Part shown: positions 26,404-35,594 of the stretch, one piece after another
How the letters are laid out: every line of letters begins with the position of its first letter
How positions within the stretch are numbered: position 1 is the first letter of the stretch
Assembly: GCA_009779195.1 (NCBI GenBank)
Contig: WRET01000003.1
Span: 42,942 to 106,941 of the forward strand
Direction: 5' to 3'
Length of the DNA: 64,000 bases
DNA from: Micrococcales bacterium
GTDB lineage: Bacteria > Actinomycetota > Actinomycetes > Actinomycetales > Cellulomonadaceae
The notes under the pieces: model-generated
Seen by the model: the letters and a program-made list of their open reading frames with translations, nothing else
Databases searched by the model: none
Told to the model about the DNA's origin: nothing
Made by a program: the position numbers and the translations under genes

Positions 26404-27678
26404 GTGGCACGGATCGGTGACGGGGCTGACCTGCTCAAGTGCTCGTTCTGCGGCAAGTCCCAGAAGCAGGTCAAAAAGCTCATCGCAGGGCCGGGGGTCT
26501 ACATCTGCGACGAGTGCATCGACCTGTGCAACGAGATCATCGAAGAAGAGCTGGAGACGCCTGAGGGCGCTGCGGTCACCGAGCTGCCCAAACCCCGGCA
26601 GATCTTCGCCTTCCTCGAGGACTACATCATCGGCCAGGAGCCGGCCAAGCGGTCGCTGGCGGTGGCGGTCTACAACCACTACAAGCGGATCGGTGCCGAC
26701 AAGACCTCCGGCGAAGAGAAGGTCGAGATCTCCAAGTCGAACATCTTGCTCATCGGGCCAACAGGGTGCGGCAAGACGTACCTGGCCCAGACCCTGGCCA
26801 AGATGCTCAACGTCCCGTTCGCCATGGCCGACGCCACTGCCCTGACCGAGGCGGGTTACGTCGGCGAGGATGTGGAGAACATCCTGCTCAAGCTCATACA
26901 GGCCGCCGACTACGACGTGAAGAAGGCCGAGACGGGCATCATCTACATCGACGAGGTCGACAAGATCGCCCGCAAGTCCGAGAACCCGTCCATCACACGC
27001 GACGTGTCCGGCGAAGGTGTGCAGCAGGCGCTGCTGAAGATCGTCGAGGGCACGACCGCTTCGGTCCCGCCGCAGGGTGGACGCAAACACCCGCACCAAG
27101 AGTTCATCCAGATCGACACGACGAACGTGCTGTTCATCGTGGCAGGGGCGTTCGCTGGTCTGGACGACATCATCGCCAACCGCTCCGGGCGCCACGGCAT
27201 CGGTTTCGGCGCACCCCTGCACGCCGCCGACGACGCCGACCTGCTGTCCGACGTCATGCCTGAGGACCTGCTGAAGTTCGGCCTCATCCCCGAGTTCGTC
27301 GGGCGGCTGCCAGTGATCACCACAGTGTCGCCGCTGGACCGCGAAGCCCTGGTGCGTATCCTCACCGAACCGCGTAACGCCTTGGTCAAGCAGTACCAGC
27401 GTATGTTCCAGATCGACGGGGTCGAGCTGGAGCTCACGCACGAGGCCGTGGAGGCTGTCGCCGAGCAGGCCCTGCTGCGCGGCACTGGTGCGCGGGGGCT
27501 GCGGGCCATCCTCGAAGAGGTCCTCCAGCAGGTGATGTTCGAGGTGCCCAGCCGTGACGACGTCGCCAAGGTCGTCGTGGACCGTGAGACGGTGCTGCAG
27601 AACGTCTACCCGACGCTGGTACCACGCACGATCGTGCGACCCGCGTCCAAACGGGCTCCCCGGGAGAAGTCGGCGTAG
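26404..27678 (+). CDS. clpX: ATP-dependent Clp protease ATP-binding subunit ClpX
   Basis: AAA+ unfoldase that feeds substrates to ClpP1P2. The N-terminal zinc-binding domain has CSFCGKSQ and CDECIDLC. Walker A is [13 protein letters not shown], Walker B is [11 protein letters not shown], and the [12 protein letters not shown] and RNALVKQY segments are ClpX-like. 424 residues is normal. The start is GTG 26404. The stop overlaps the chorismate mutase GTG. Confidence 0.97.
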   Translation: MARIGDGADLLKCSFCGKSQKQVKKLIAGPGVYICDECIDLCNEIIEEELETPEGAAVTELPKPRQIFAFLEDYIIGQEPAKRSLAVAVYNHYKRIGADKTSGEEKVEISKSNILLIGPTGCGKTYLAQTLAKMLNVPFAMADATALTEAGYVGEDVENILLKLIQAADYDVKKAETGIIYIDEVDKIARKSENPSITRDVSGEGVQQALLKIVEGTTASVPPQGGRKHPHQEFIQIDTTNVLFIVAGAFAGLDDIIANRSGRHGIGFGAPLHAADDADLLSDVMPEDLLKFGLIPEFVGRLPVITTVSPLDREALVRILTEPRNALVKQYQRMFQIDGVELELTHEAVEAVAEQALLRGTGARGLRAILEEVLQQVMFEVPSRDDVAKVVVDRETVLQNVYPTLVPRTIVRPASKRAPREKSA

Positions 27679-28001
27679 TGGACAACGTCCCCGCCGAGCT
27701 GCGCCGGCTGCGCGACTCTATCGACAATATCGACTCTGCGGTCGTCCACCTGCTCGCCGAACGTTTCAAGCACACCCAGCAGGTCGGGCTCCTCAAAGCC
27801 CGCACCGGTATGCCTCCGGCCGACCCGGAGCGCGAGGCCGAGCAGGTCGCCCGTCTGCGCGCCCTGGCCGACCAGGCCGGGCTCGACCCCGAGTTCGCCG
27901 AGAAGTTCCTGGCTTTCCTCGTCGCCGAGGTGATCCAGCACCATACCCGGTTGAGGCGAGAGGCGGACGAACTTGTTCGTCCGACTGAGCAGCTGTCGTA
28001 G
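27678..28001 (+). CDS. Chorismate mutase (AroQ class)
   Basis: A 107-residue all-helical AroQ-type enzyme turning chorismate into prephenate for Phe/Tyr synthesis. RRLRDSIDNIDSAVVHLLAERFKHTQQVGLLKA carries the typical N-terminal helix with active-site Arg and Lys. The C-terminus has FLAFLVAEVIQHH. The GTG overlaps the clpX stop. There is no prephenate dehydratase domain or partner in the window. Confidence 0.9.
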   Translation: MDNVPAELRRLRDSIDNIDSAVVHLLAERFKHTQQVGLLKARTGMPPADPEREAEQVARLRALADQAGLDPEFAEKFLAFLVAEVIQHHTRLRREADELVRPTEQLS

Positions 28002-28046
28002 ACGAGGCAGCCGGTGTTGGTGGCACGGAAGCTGGTGGAGAGGAGA

Positions 28047-29885
28047 TCAGTGGGTGTCGCGGTCGTGCTCTGGACGGGTGTCGATATAGAGCTCGTCGAC
28101 CTGGGCAGCGAAATCGCGCAGGACGAGGCCGCGTTTGACCTTCGTCGACGGGGTGAGGTAGCCGTTGGCCTCGGTAAAATCGGTGTCGAGGACTTTGATC
28201 TTGCGGATCGACTCGGCCCGGGAGACCACCTCGTTGGTACGTTCCACGGCAGCGTCCAGGGCCGCGAGCACCCTCGGGTGGCGTGAGGCGACGGTCATGT
28301 CCATGGGCGGCAGGTCGTGTGTGGCCAACCAACCGGGCAGCATCTCGGCGTCGAGGGTGACCAGGGCGCCGATGAACGGACGTTTGTCGCCCACGACGAC
28401 GACCTGGCTGACCAACGGGTGGCCGCGCAGACGGTCTTCGAGCACGGCGGGGGCGACGTTCTTGCCGCCGGCGGTCACGATGATCTCTTTCTTGCGGCCG
28501 GTGATCGACAGGTAGCCGTCGTCGTCGAGGGTGCCCAGGTCACCGGTGGCGAACCAGCCGTCGACGAGGACTTTCTTCGTCGCCTCGACCTCGTTGCGGT
28601 ACCCGCGGAAGATATGCGGGCCTTTGGCCCAGACCTCGCCGTGCTCGTCCACACGCACCCAGCACCCGGGGAACGCCGGGCCGACCGACCCGACCTTGGT
28701 CAGCCCCGGCAGGTTCACCGAGGTCGGGGCCATGGTCTCGGTCAGGCCGTACCCTTCCATGATCGTCACGCCGATCCCACGGAAGTAGTGCCCGAGACGT
28801 TCGCCCAGAGGCGCCCCACCCGAGATCGCGTACTCCAGCTGGCCGCCGAACGCCGCCCGCACCTTGCGGTACACCAACCGGTCGGCGATCTGGCGTGCGG
28901 CGCGCAGCCGTGCGTTCGGCCCGCGTTTGGTGTCCAGGGCGCGTGAGTAGGTGATGGCGACTTTCGCCGACCACCGGAAGATCCGCCGCGACATCCCGTG
29001 CCCGGCTTTCTGGTCCGCCGAGTTGTAGACCTTCTCGAACACCCGCGGCACAGCCAGGATGAATGTCGGGCGCACGGCGGCGAGGTCTTCGAGCAGGTGG
29101 TGGGTGTCGGGGCAGTGCGTGAGCACCGCGCGGCCCACGAAAGAGACGATCTGGATGTACCGGGCGAACACGTGCGCCAGCGGCAAGAACAAGATCGTGC
29201 GTGCCTGCGGCTCGACCTCCAGCAGCACGCGCATGGCCGAACGTGCGCCGTTGTAGGCGTGGGTGACGAGGTTGCCGTGCGTGAGCTCGACACCTTTGGG
29301 GCGGCCGGTCGTCCCCGAGGTGTAGATCACGGTCGCGAGGGTGTCGGACTGGGTCAGTGCCGAACGCCCGGCGATCTCGGCGTCGTCGACCTGTGCGCCA
29401 CGGGCCTCGAGGGTGGCTACCGCGCCTTCGTCGATCGTCAGGACCTCGAGCAGGCCGGGCAGGTCGTCGCGGACCTCGTCGACACGTGCGGCGTGCGCAG
29501 GTGTTTCGACGACGACGAGCCGCGCACCAGCGTCGGCGCAGATCCAGCGGACCTGCTCAGCCGACGACGTCTCGTACACCGGCACGCCGACTCCACCAGC
29601 CGCCCAGATGGCGAAGTCCAGCAGCGTCCACTCCCAGCGGGTGGGGCACAGGATCGCCACACGGTCACCGACGTTGATCCCTGAGGCCACCAGGCCTTTG
29701 GCGACGGCTCTGACGCGGCGGTCGAACTCGCCGGTGGTCATCTCGTGCCAGACGCCTTCGGTGTCCTTGTGCTCGATACACACCCGGTCGGGGTTTTCGG
29801 CGAGCAGGTCGGCCAAGAGCTGGGGGCCGCAGCGGGTCGGGTCGTCGGGGATCGGTGCCGGGGTGTGCACCGGGTCGCGTCTCAT
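28047..29885 (-). CDS. Long-chain fatty acid-CoA ligase (AMP-forming, FadD15-like)
   Basis: A 612-residue adenylate-forming enzyme activating fatty acids. The ATP/AMP signature is YTSGTTGRPKGVELTHGN, followed by GYGLTET and the hinge region GDLGTLDDDGYLSITGRKKEIIV. Full length matches the FadD15 group. The ATG overlaps the valS stop, so it is the second gene of a valS-fadD operon. Chain-length preference cannot be read from the sequence. Confidence 0.92.
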   Translation of the reverse strand: MRRDPVHTPAPIPDDPTRCGPQLLADLLAENPDRVCIEHKDTEGVWHEMTTGEFDRRVRAVAKGLVASGINVGDRVAILCPTRWEWTLLDFAIWAAGGVGVPVYETSSAEQVRWICADAGARLVVVETPAHAARVDEVRDDLPGLLEVLTIDEGAVATLEARGAQVDDAEIAGRSALTQSDTLATVIYTSGTTGRPKGVELTHGNLVTHAYNGARSAMRVLLEVEPQARTILFLPLAHVFARYIQIVSFVGRAVLTHCPDTHHLLEDLAAVRPTFILAVPRVFEKVYNSADQKAGHGMSRRIFRWSAKVAITYSRALDTKRGPNARLRAARQIADRLVYRKVRAAFGGQLEYAISGGAPLGERLGHYFRGIGVTIMEGYGLTETMAPTSVNLPGLTKVGSVGPAFPGCWVRVDEHGEVWAKGPHIFRGYRNEVEATKKVLVDGWFATGDLGTLDDDGYLSITGRKKEIIVTAGGKNVAPAVLEDRLRGHPLVSQVVVVGDKRPFIGALVTLDAEMLPGWLATHDLPPMDMTVASRHPRVLAALDAAVERTNEVVSRAESIRKIKVLDTDFTEANGYLTPSTKVKRGLVLRDFAAQVDELYIDTRPEHDRDTH

Positions 29886-32485
29886 GACGTGACCAGCTCG
29901 GCTTCTGCGACCGCAGTGGCCACATCGCCAGGGAGCAGCTCCAGCTCGCCGACGACACGCCCGGCGGACCGCACGTCGGCGACAGCAGTGCGCACCGCGT
30001 CAACGGTGCCGGTAGGGACGGTCAGTCGCACACAGCTCACCTGGGTACGCATCGACACTTTCGCCTCGGACTTGACCTTTCGCAGGGCAGCGAGCGCTTG
30101 GCCTGCCGCAGTGACGACCGCCGCGGGGGTGTCGCCTGCCGCTGCGCGCAACGGTTGTGCGTCGGGCCACCCCTGGCGGTGCACCGAGCCTTCACGCCAC
30201 CACGACCACACCTCTTCGGTCGCGAACGGCAGCACCGGTGCGAACAGGCGCAGCAGCACGTCCAGCGCCATGGCCAGGGCTGTGCGGGCTGAGGCTGCCC
30301 CTTGCGGGTCGGTGTCCACGGCGTAGGCGCGGTCTTTGACGAGCTCGAGGTAGTCGTCGCAGAACGTCCAGAAGAACGTCTCGGTGACTTCCAGGGCCCG
30401 GGTGTGGTCGTAGGCCTCCAACGCAGTGGTGGCCTGGTCCACGACGGTGGCCAGCCCCGCCAGGACCGCCCGGTCCAGCTCGGTGGTCACCGCCGACGGG
30501 TCCAGGCTCACCTGCGAGCCTTCGTGGAACGACAAGGCGAACTTGGACGCGTTGAGGATCTTGATCGCCAGGCGGCGGCCGATCTTCATCTGCCCTTCTT
30601 CGAACGCCGCGTCGGTGCCGAGCTTGGCCGACGCCGCCCAGTACCGCACCCCGTCAGCCCCGAACTTGTCCAACGAACCGCTGGGTGTCACCGCGTTGCC
30701 GGTGGACTTGCCGATCTTCTTGTGGTCCCGGTCCACGATCCACCCGGAGATCGCCGCGTCGGACCACGGCAGCGACCCGTGCTCGAGGTGGGAGCGCAAG
30801 ACGGTGGAGAACAGCCAGGTGCGGATGATGTCTTGGCCCTGGGGCCGCAACGACATGGGGAACAGCTTGGCGAACAGCTGTGGGTCTTCACGCCACCCGG
30901 CAGCGACCTGCGGGGTCAGCGAGCTCGTCGCCCAGGTGTCCATGATGTCGGGGTCGCCGACGAACCCGCCGGGAACGCCGCGCTGGTCAGCGGTGTAACC
31001 CTCGGGCACGTCAGCCGAAGGGTCGACGGGCAAGGCGTCTTCGGAGGGTGTCAGCGCAGCGTCGTAGCGTGGGTTGCCGTCGCCGTCCAGCGGGTACCAC
31101 ACGGGGAACGGCACCCCGAAGAACCGCTGGCGGGAGATGAGCCAGTCACCGTTGAGCCCGCCGACCCAGTTCTCGTACCGCACCCGCATGAAGTCGGGGT
31201 GGAACCCCAGTTGTTCGCCGCGCCGCAGCAGGGCTTCGCGCAGCGCCTCGTCTTTGCCGCCGTTGCGGATGTACCACTGGCGCGAAGAGACGATCTCCAG
31301 AGGTTTGTCGCCCTTTTCGTAGAACCCGACGGTGCGGCCAGGCTCGGTGGGTCTGGGGTCGCCCACCAGGTCGCCGGAGGTACGCAGGGCGTCGACGACG
31401 GCTGCCCGCGCCGAGAACGTCGTCTTGCCCGCCAAGGTGGCGTACAGCTCGGCACCAGGGCCGACCAGCCATTGCGGTGTCGTGCGTTCCAGACGCCCGT
31501 CACGGCCCACCACCGACCGGTTGGGCAGGTCCAGCTCACGCCACCAGGTCACGTCGGTGAGGTCACCGAACGTGCAGCACATGGCGATACCCGCGCCTTT
31601 GTCTTTCTCTGCGGCCCAGTGTGACATTACCGGCAGCTCGACGTCGAAGAGCGGCGAACGCACCGTCGTGCCGAACAGCGGTTGGTAGCGCTCGTCGTCG
31701 GGGTGGGCGACCAGGGCCACGCACGCAGGCAACAGCTCGGGACGGGTGGTCTCGATATGCACCGGTCCGTCAGGGCCGTGGAAGGCGACGCGGTGGTAGC
31801 TGCCCGGCGACTCTTTGGCCACGACCTCGGCCTGGGCGACGGCGGTCTGGTAGGTCACGTCCCACAGGCCCGGGGCGAGCTGTTGGTACGCCTCACCGCG
31901 GGCCAGGTTGCGCAAGAACGCCTGCTGGGCCACCGCACGGGCTGAGGCGGAGATGGTCTGGTAGGTGCGGGACCAATCGACTGACAACCCCAGCTGGCGC
32001 CACAGCTGCTCGAACTGCGCCTCGTCGGCCACGGACAGCTTCTCGCACAGCTCGATGAAGTTCGGACGTGAGACGGGCACCTGGTCAGCGGGTTTGACCG
32101 CCTTGCCGCCACTGTGCGGGGGCACGAAGGCCGGGTCGTAGGCCAGCGTCGGGTCGCAGCGCACCCCGTAGTAGTACTGGACGCGCCGTTCGGTGGGCAG
32201 GCCGTTGTCGTCCCAGCCCATGGGGTAGAACACCTCGTGCCCGCGCATACGCCTGTAACGGGCCACCACGTCGGTGTGGGTGTAGCTGAACACGTGCCCC
32301 ACGTGCAGCGAACCAGACACTGTCGGCGGTGGTGTGTCGATGGAGTACATACGCTCGGCGGGAGCGGACGGGTCGAAGCGGTACGTGCCGTCCGCCTCCC
32401 AGACTGCTCCCCAGCGGTCCTCCAGACCGTCGAGCGTGGGGTTCTCCGGGACCTGTCCGGTGGTGGTCGGCGATGCGGTGCTCAT
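29882..32485 (-). CDS. valS: Valine-tRNA ligase
   Basis: Class I aminoacyl-tRNA synthetase. The HIGH motif appears as HVGH in SGSLHVGHVFSY, and the KMSKS motif as KIGKS in HKKIGKSTGN. An editing (CP1) domain with TTRPELLPACVALVAHPDD lies between. The C-terminal anticodon-binding domain ends in a short coiled region. I took ATG 32485 over the GTG two codons upstream; 867 residues fits the shorter ValS form. Confidence 0.94.
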   Translation of the reverse strand: MSTASPTTTGQVPENPTLDGLEDRWGAVWEADGTYRFDPSAPAERMYSIDTPPPTVSGSLHVGHVFSYTHTDVVARYRRMRGHEVFYPMGWDDNGLPTERRVQYYYGVRCDPTLAYDPAFVPPHSGGKAVKPADQVPVSRPNFIELCEKLSVADEAQFEQLWRQLGLSVDWSRTYQTISASARAVAQQAFLRNLARGEAYQQLAPGLWDVTYQTAVAQAEVVAKESPGSYHRVAFHGPDGPVHIETTRPELLPACVALVAHPDDERYQPLFGTTVRSPLFDVELPVMSHWAAEKDKGAGIAMCCTFGDLTDVTWWRELDLPNRSVVGRDGRLERTTPQWLVGPGAELYATLAGKTTFSARAAVVDALRTSGDLVGDPRPTEPGRTVGFYEKGDKPLEIVSSRQWYIRNGGKDEALREALLRRGEQLGFHPDFMRVRYENWVGGLNGDWLISRQRFFGVPFPVWYPLDGDGNPRYDAALTPSEDALPVDPSADVPEGYTADQRGVPGGFVGDPDIMDTWATSSLTPQVAAGWREDPQLFAKLFPMSLRPQGQDIIRTWLFSTVLRSHLEHGSLPWSDAAISGWIVDRDHKKIGKSTGNAVTPSGSLDKFGADGVRYWAASAKLGTDAAFEEGQMKIGRRLAIKILNASKFALSFHEGSQVSLDPSAVTTELDRAVLAGLATVVDQATTALEAYDHTRALEVTETFFWTFCDDYLELVKDRAYAVDTDPQGAASARTALAMALDVLLRLFAPVLPFATEEVWSWWREGSVHRQGWPDAQPLRAAAGDTPAAVVTAAGQALAALRKVKSEAKVSMRTQVSCVRLTVPTGTVDAVRTAVADVRSAGRVVGELELLPGDVATAVAEAELVTS

Positions 32486-32563
32486 GACCACACATCTTGG
32501 CAGAACCTTGCCGGTGGGGCGGACACGATGGTGGGACGTGCCTGCGAGGCACGTCCGCCTGCG

Positions 32564-33721
32564 CTACCTGCGGTCCTTTTTGGCGATCACGTCGGACACC
32601 GGTGTGTCGTCGCGCAGCGCCGTCCACACGGCGTCGGCCTCGTCAGCCCAGCGCACCCGGTTGGGGTTGGACGGGTCCGGGCGCCAGGGGATGGTGGCGA
32701 AAACCACGTCGGAACGAGAGACCGACCGCAGGGAGTAGGCCAGGGCTGTCGTCGTGCTCGCCGACAGGTCTTTGTCGACGGTCAACGAGGCCGACACCGC
32801 GCCGACCAGCTTGGTCAGCTTGGCTGCGTCCGACAATCCCGAGTCCATGACCTTCTCGGCCAGGGCCCGCAAGAGCATCTGCTGGTGGGTGATACGGGTG
32901 ATATCTGAACCGTTGGTGCCGGTCACGTGCCGGGCGCGGACGAAATCGAGCGCCTGGCGCCCGTTGAGGTGGTTCTTGCCGGCGGGCAGGTCCAGCGCTG
33001 TGGACTTGCCGGTGTCGCGCATCGGTTCGTCCAGGTAGATATCCACCCCGTTGACAGCGTTGACCATCTGCTCGAACCCCGCGAAGTCGATGAGAGCGAC
33101 GTGGTCGATATGCAGACCGGTCGCCGAGGCGACGGTGGTCCACGCACAGGCCGCAGCCGAGGCGAGGTCGCCGCCTTGGGTCCACCCCCGGGAGAACGCC
33201 GCGTTGATCATGGTGTCCGGCGACGGTGGGATGGTCTTTCCGCTGGTGGTCTTGCACGCCGGGATATCGACCAGGGAATCGCGGGGGATCGAGACCAGCT
33301 CGACCCGGCCGCGGTCGGCTGACACGTGCACGACGATCGTGGTGTCCGTGCGCATCCCGTCGTTCTTGCCGCCCAGACGCTGGTTGTCGTCGCCGAGCCG
33401 GCTGTCAGAACCGAGCAGCAAGACATTCACCGCTCGTCCACCGTTGGGGTCTGCGGGGGGCCGTGGACCCTGCTCGACGAGCCCGTCGACGTCGATCTGG
33501 GTCATGGCCCGCTGGTTGTAGGCCAGCACCGCGCCGACCGCCGAGGCCATCGTCAGCACCGTCACCACCATGACCGTGACCACCACCGGCACGACCCATC
33601 CCGCGGCGGGTGGACGCCCGTGCCGGGTGAGCCCAGGTGTGACGTCGGGACCGTGGCACAGCTCGTCGAGGTCCAGGCGCACGGGAGCGTCGGTCTCGGT
33701 CGGCCCGGTCGGGGTGGTCAT
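32564..33721 (-). CDS. LytR-CpsA-Psr family protein
   Basis: LCP proteins attach glycopolymers to peptidoglycan. The 385-residue protein has a short cytoplasmic N-terminus, one membrane segment (about residues 41-67) and an extracytoplasmic LCP domain. VNVLLLGSDSR, RTDTTIVVHV, VSIPRDSLVDIP and ALDFVRARH hold the usual conserved Arg/Asp residues. It lies next to valS on the same strand with a 78-bp gap. Confidence 0.93.
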   Translation of the reverse strand: MTTPTGPTETDAPVRLDLDELCHGPDVTPGLTRHGRPPAAGWVVPVVVTVMVVTVLTMASAVGAVLAYNQRAMTQIDVDGLVEQGPRPPADPNGGRAVNVLLLGSDSRLGDDNQRLGGKNDGMRTDTTIVVHVSADRGRVELVSIPRDSLVDIPACKTTSGKTIPPSPDTMINAAFSRGWTQGGDLASAAACAWTTVASATGLHIDHVALIDFAGFEQMVNAVNGVDIYLDEPMRDTGKSTALDLPAGKNHLNGRQALDFVRARHVTGTNGSDITRITHQQMLLRALAEKVMDSGLSDAAKLTKLVGAVSASLTVDKDLSASTTTALAYSLRSVSRSDVVFATIPWRPDPSNPNRVRWADEADAVWTALRDDTPVSDVIAKKDRR

Positions 33722-33817
33722 ATTTCCACGGTACGACCGCTGTGTCCGGGTTTGGTGGTGTGTGCCCGAATGGCGGTGCAGTATTCCCCGGGGGCTGCGC
33801 CGTTAGGGTGTATGGAA

Positions 33818-35395
33818 TTACGGCAGCCCGTTCTCCGGTGTCTTGGCAGGACGCTCGGTCCCGTCGTACCACGCGGCCAGCAGGCCGGTCAGGTCGACGG
33901 GGGAGTACTGCTGGGCCATCGCACGGAAGTCGTCCAGGGAGTGTGGACCCTTCTGGGCTGCCCACGCCTTGATGAAGGTATAGAACGCCTCGTCGCCCAT
34001 ACGGTTGCGCAGGGCTTGCACAGCAGCCCCGCCACCGTCGTAGACCTTGGTGGAGAACGTGTCCATACCCGGCCCCGGGTCAGACAGCTTCTGCTTCCAC
34101 ACGATGCCGTAACCGTCGTAGACCACGTCGAGGTATTCGCCGGGCAACATAGACCGCCCGGTGATGTCGGCCTCGTATTCGCAGTACGAGGCCAGTCCTT
34201 CGTTGATGACGATGTCGCGCTGGCGGGCCAACGTGATGGTGTCGCCGAACCAGAAGTGCGCCAGCTCGTGCGTCAGCACTGAGTCTTGGTATCCGATGAA
34301 CCCCGGGTCGTAGATAGGCCGGCCGTGCGTCTCCAGGGCCCAGCCTGTCGCCATGGGTGGCACCAGGCCCCCGAGGGAGGACATCGGGTAGTCCCCGACG
34401 AACTTCGTCAGCTCGTCAGCCGCCTTGACGGAATTGGCGAGCCAGGCGAGCGTGGCCTGCGGGTCGCGGTGTGACTGCGACGCGGCGGCCAGGTACTGCA
34501 CTGTGCGCCCGCCGACCGTCACGTCCCGGGGGCCGTCGATCTCGTACTGGCCGACGGCGAGCATGATCGTGTAGCCGATGACCGGCTCGTCCGGCTGCCA
34601 GACCCACAGGTCACGGTTGGGGTCGTTGGGGTCTTGGCCCTGGGAGACCAACCGTCCGACGCTGATGGCCTCTACACCGTGGGGAGCCGAGACCTCAGCG
34701 CGGAACTTCGCTGGGTCAGACGGGTGGCCGTTGAGCGGCACCCAGGTCACTGCTCCGGCCGGCTGGTCGGCCAGCACCAGCTCGTCGCCGACGTGGTGCA
34801 CGGCGTTGCCCATGTCTGACTCCAGGCTCGGGATCCCGGCGTAGTCCACGCCGATGGTCACCGTCTGGCCGACCGTGGCGTTCGTGCGAACGGCCAGGTC
34901 CATCTTGTCGTGCACGAACTGCGCCGGACGGCCGTCGACGGTGACAGCGCTCGCAGGCAGGACCAGGTCGAGGTGGACAGCCTCGATGGCCTCGGTGATC
35001 GCCACAGTCACGTCCGCGTGGGCGCTGATGTACGCCGTGGACGGTTCGACGCTCGCCTTGACGTCGTAGGACAACGCGTCGTACCCCGAACCCCCAGCCC
35101 AGCACAGGTAGGGGTCACCTGCTGAGGCCTCCCCGGTGTTGGGCCCGGTCTCCCGCTCGTCGCACGGGTCGAGCACGGACAAGGCCGTCGTGCGGGCGGT
35201 GGTTGCCGGTGCGCTGGTGCTCGTCGAGCGGCTCGCCGTCCCGTGGTTGCGCACCAGGGCCCACACCCCGACCACGACGAGGCACACCGCCACCACCGCG
35301 GCGATGAGGCTCGCAGCCACCACAGGGCTGCGGCGGCGTGTCGGCCGTGGGTGCGGCGGTGGGGACGGGGGCTGGTACGGCGGCGCGACAGACAT
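33818..35395 (-). CDS. M1 family metallopeptidase, membrane-anchored
   Basis: A 525-residue protein with a Pro-rich N-terminus, one membrane segment (VVAASLIAAVVAVCLVVVGVWALV) and an extracytoplasmic M1 aminopeptidase-like domain. The zinc site is HELAHFWFGD with the third ligand in VINEGLASYCE, the correct HExxH-(18)-E spacing. The exopeptidase GAMEN loop is not obvious; GWALETHGRP may be its equivalent. The start is ATG 35395 with AGGAG upstream. The track's longer ORF runs into the divergent Hsp70-like gene and is not real. Confidence 0.88.
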   Translation of the reverse strand: MSVAPPYQPPSPPPHPRPTRRRSPVVAASLIAAVVAVCLVVVGVWALVRNHGTASRSTSTSAPATTARTTALSVLDPCDERETGPNTGEASAGDPYLCWAGGSGYDALSYDVKASVEPSTAYISAHADVTVAITEAIEAVHLDLVLPASAVTVDGRPAQFVHDKMDLAVRTNATVGQTVTIGVDYAGIPSLESDMGNAVHHVGDELVLADQPAGAVTWVPLNGHPSDPAKFRAEVSAPHGVEAISVGRLVSQGQDPNDPNRDLWVWQPDEPVIGYTIMLAVGQYEIDGPRDVTVGGRTVQYLAAASQSHRDPQATLAWLANSVKAADELTKFVGDYPMSSLGGLVPPMATGWALETHGRPIYDPGFIGYQDSVLTHELAHFWFGDTITLARQRDIVINEGLASYCEYEADITGRSMLPGEYLDVVYDGYGIVWKQKLSDPGPGMDTFSTKVYDGGGAAVQALRNRMGDEAFYTFIKAWAAQKGPHSLDDFRAMAQQYSPVDLTGLLAAWYDGTERPAKTPENGLP

Positions 35396-35594
35396 GGCTC
35401 CTATTGTCCAGGTTCCGCGCCTCGATGTGTCGAAGGTCGGCCTGTGGCACCAGATCGGCGTGCCACCCGGGGGCAGCAAAAGGAGGACGACACCGGTGCA
35501 CGGACCTCCGGGCGGCACCGCAACCACTAGGATCCGAGTCAGGCGGTGCCGTCCTTCTGCCCGCTTCGTTCGGGTTGGTCTCGGGAGGTGCGTC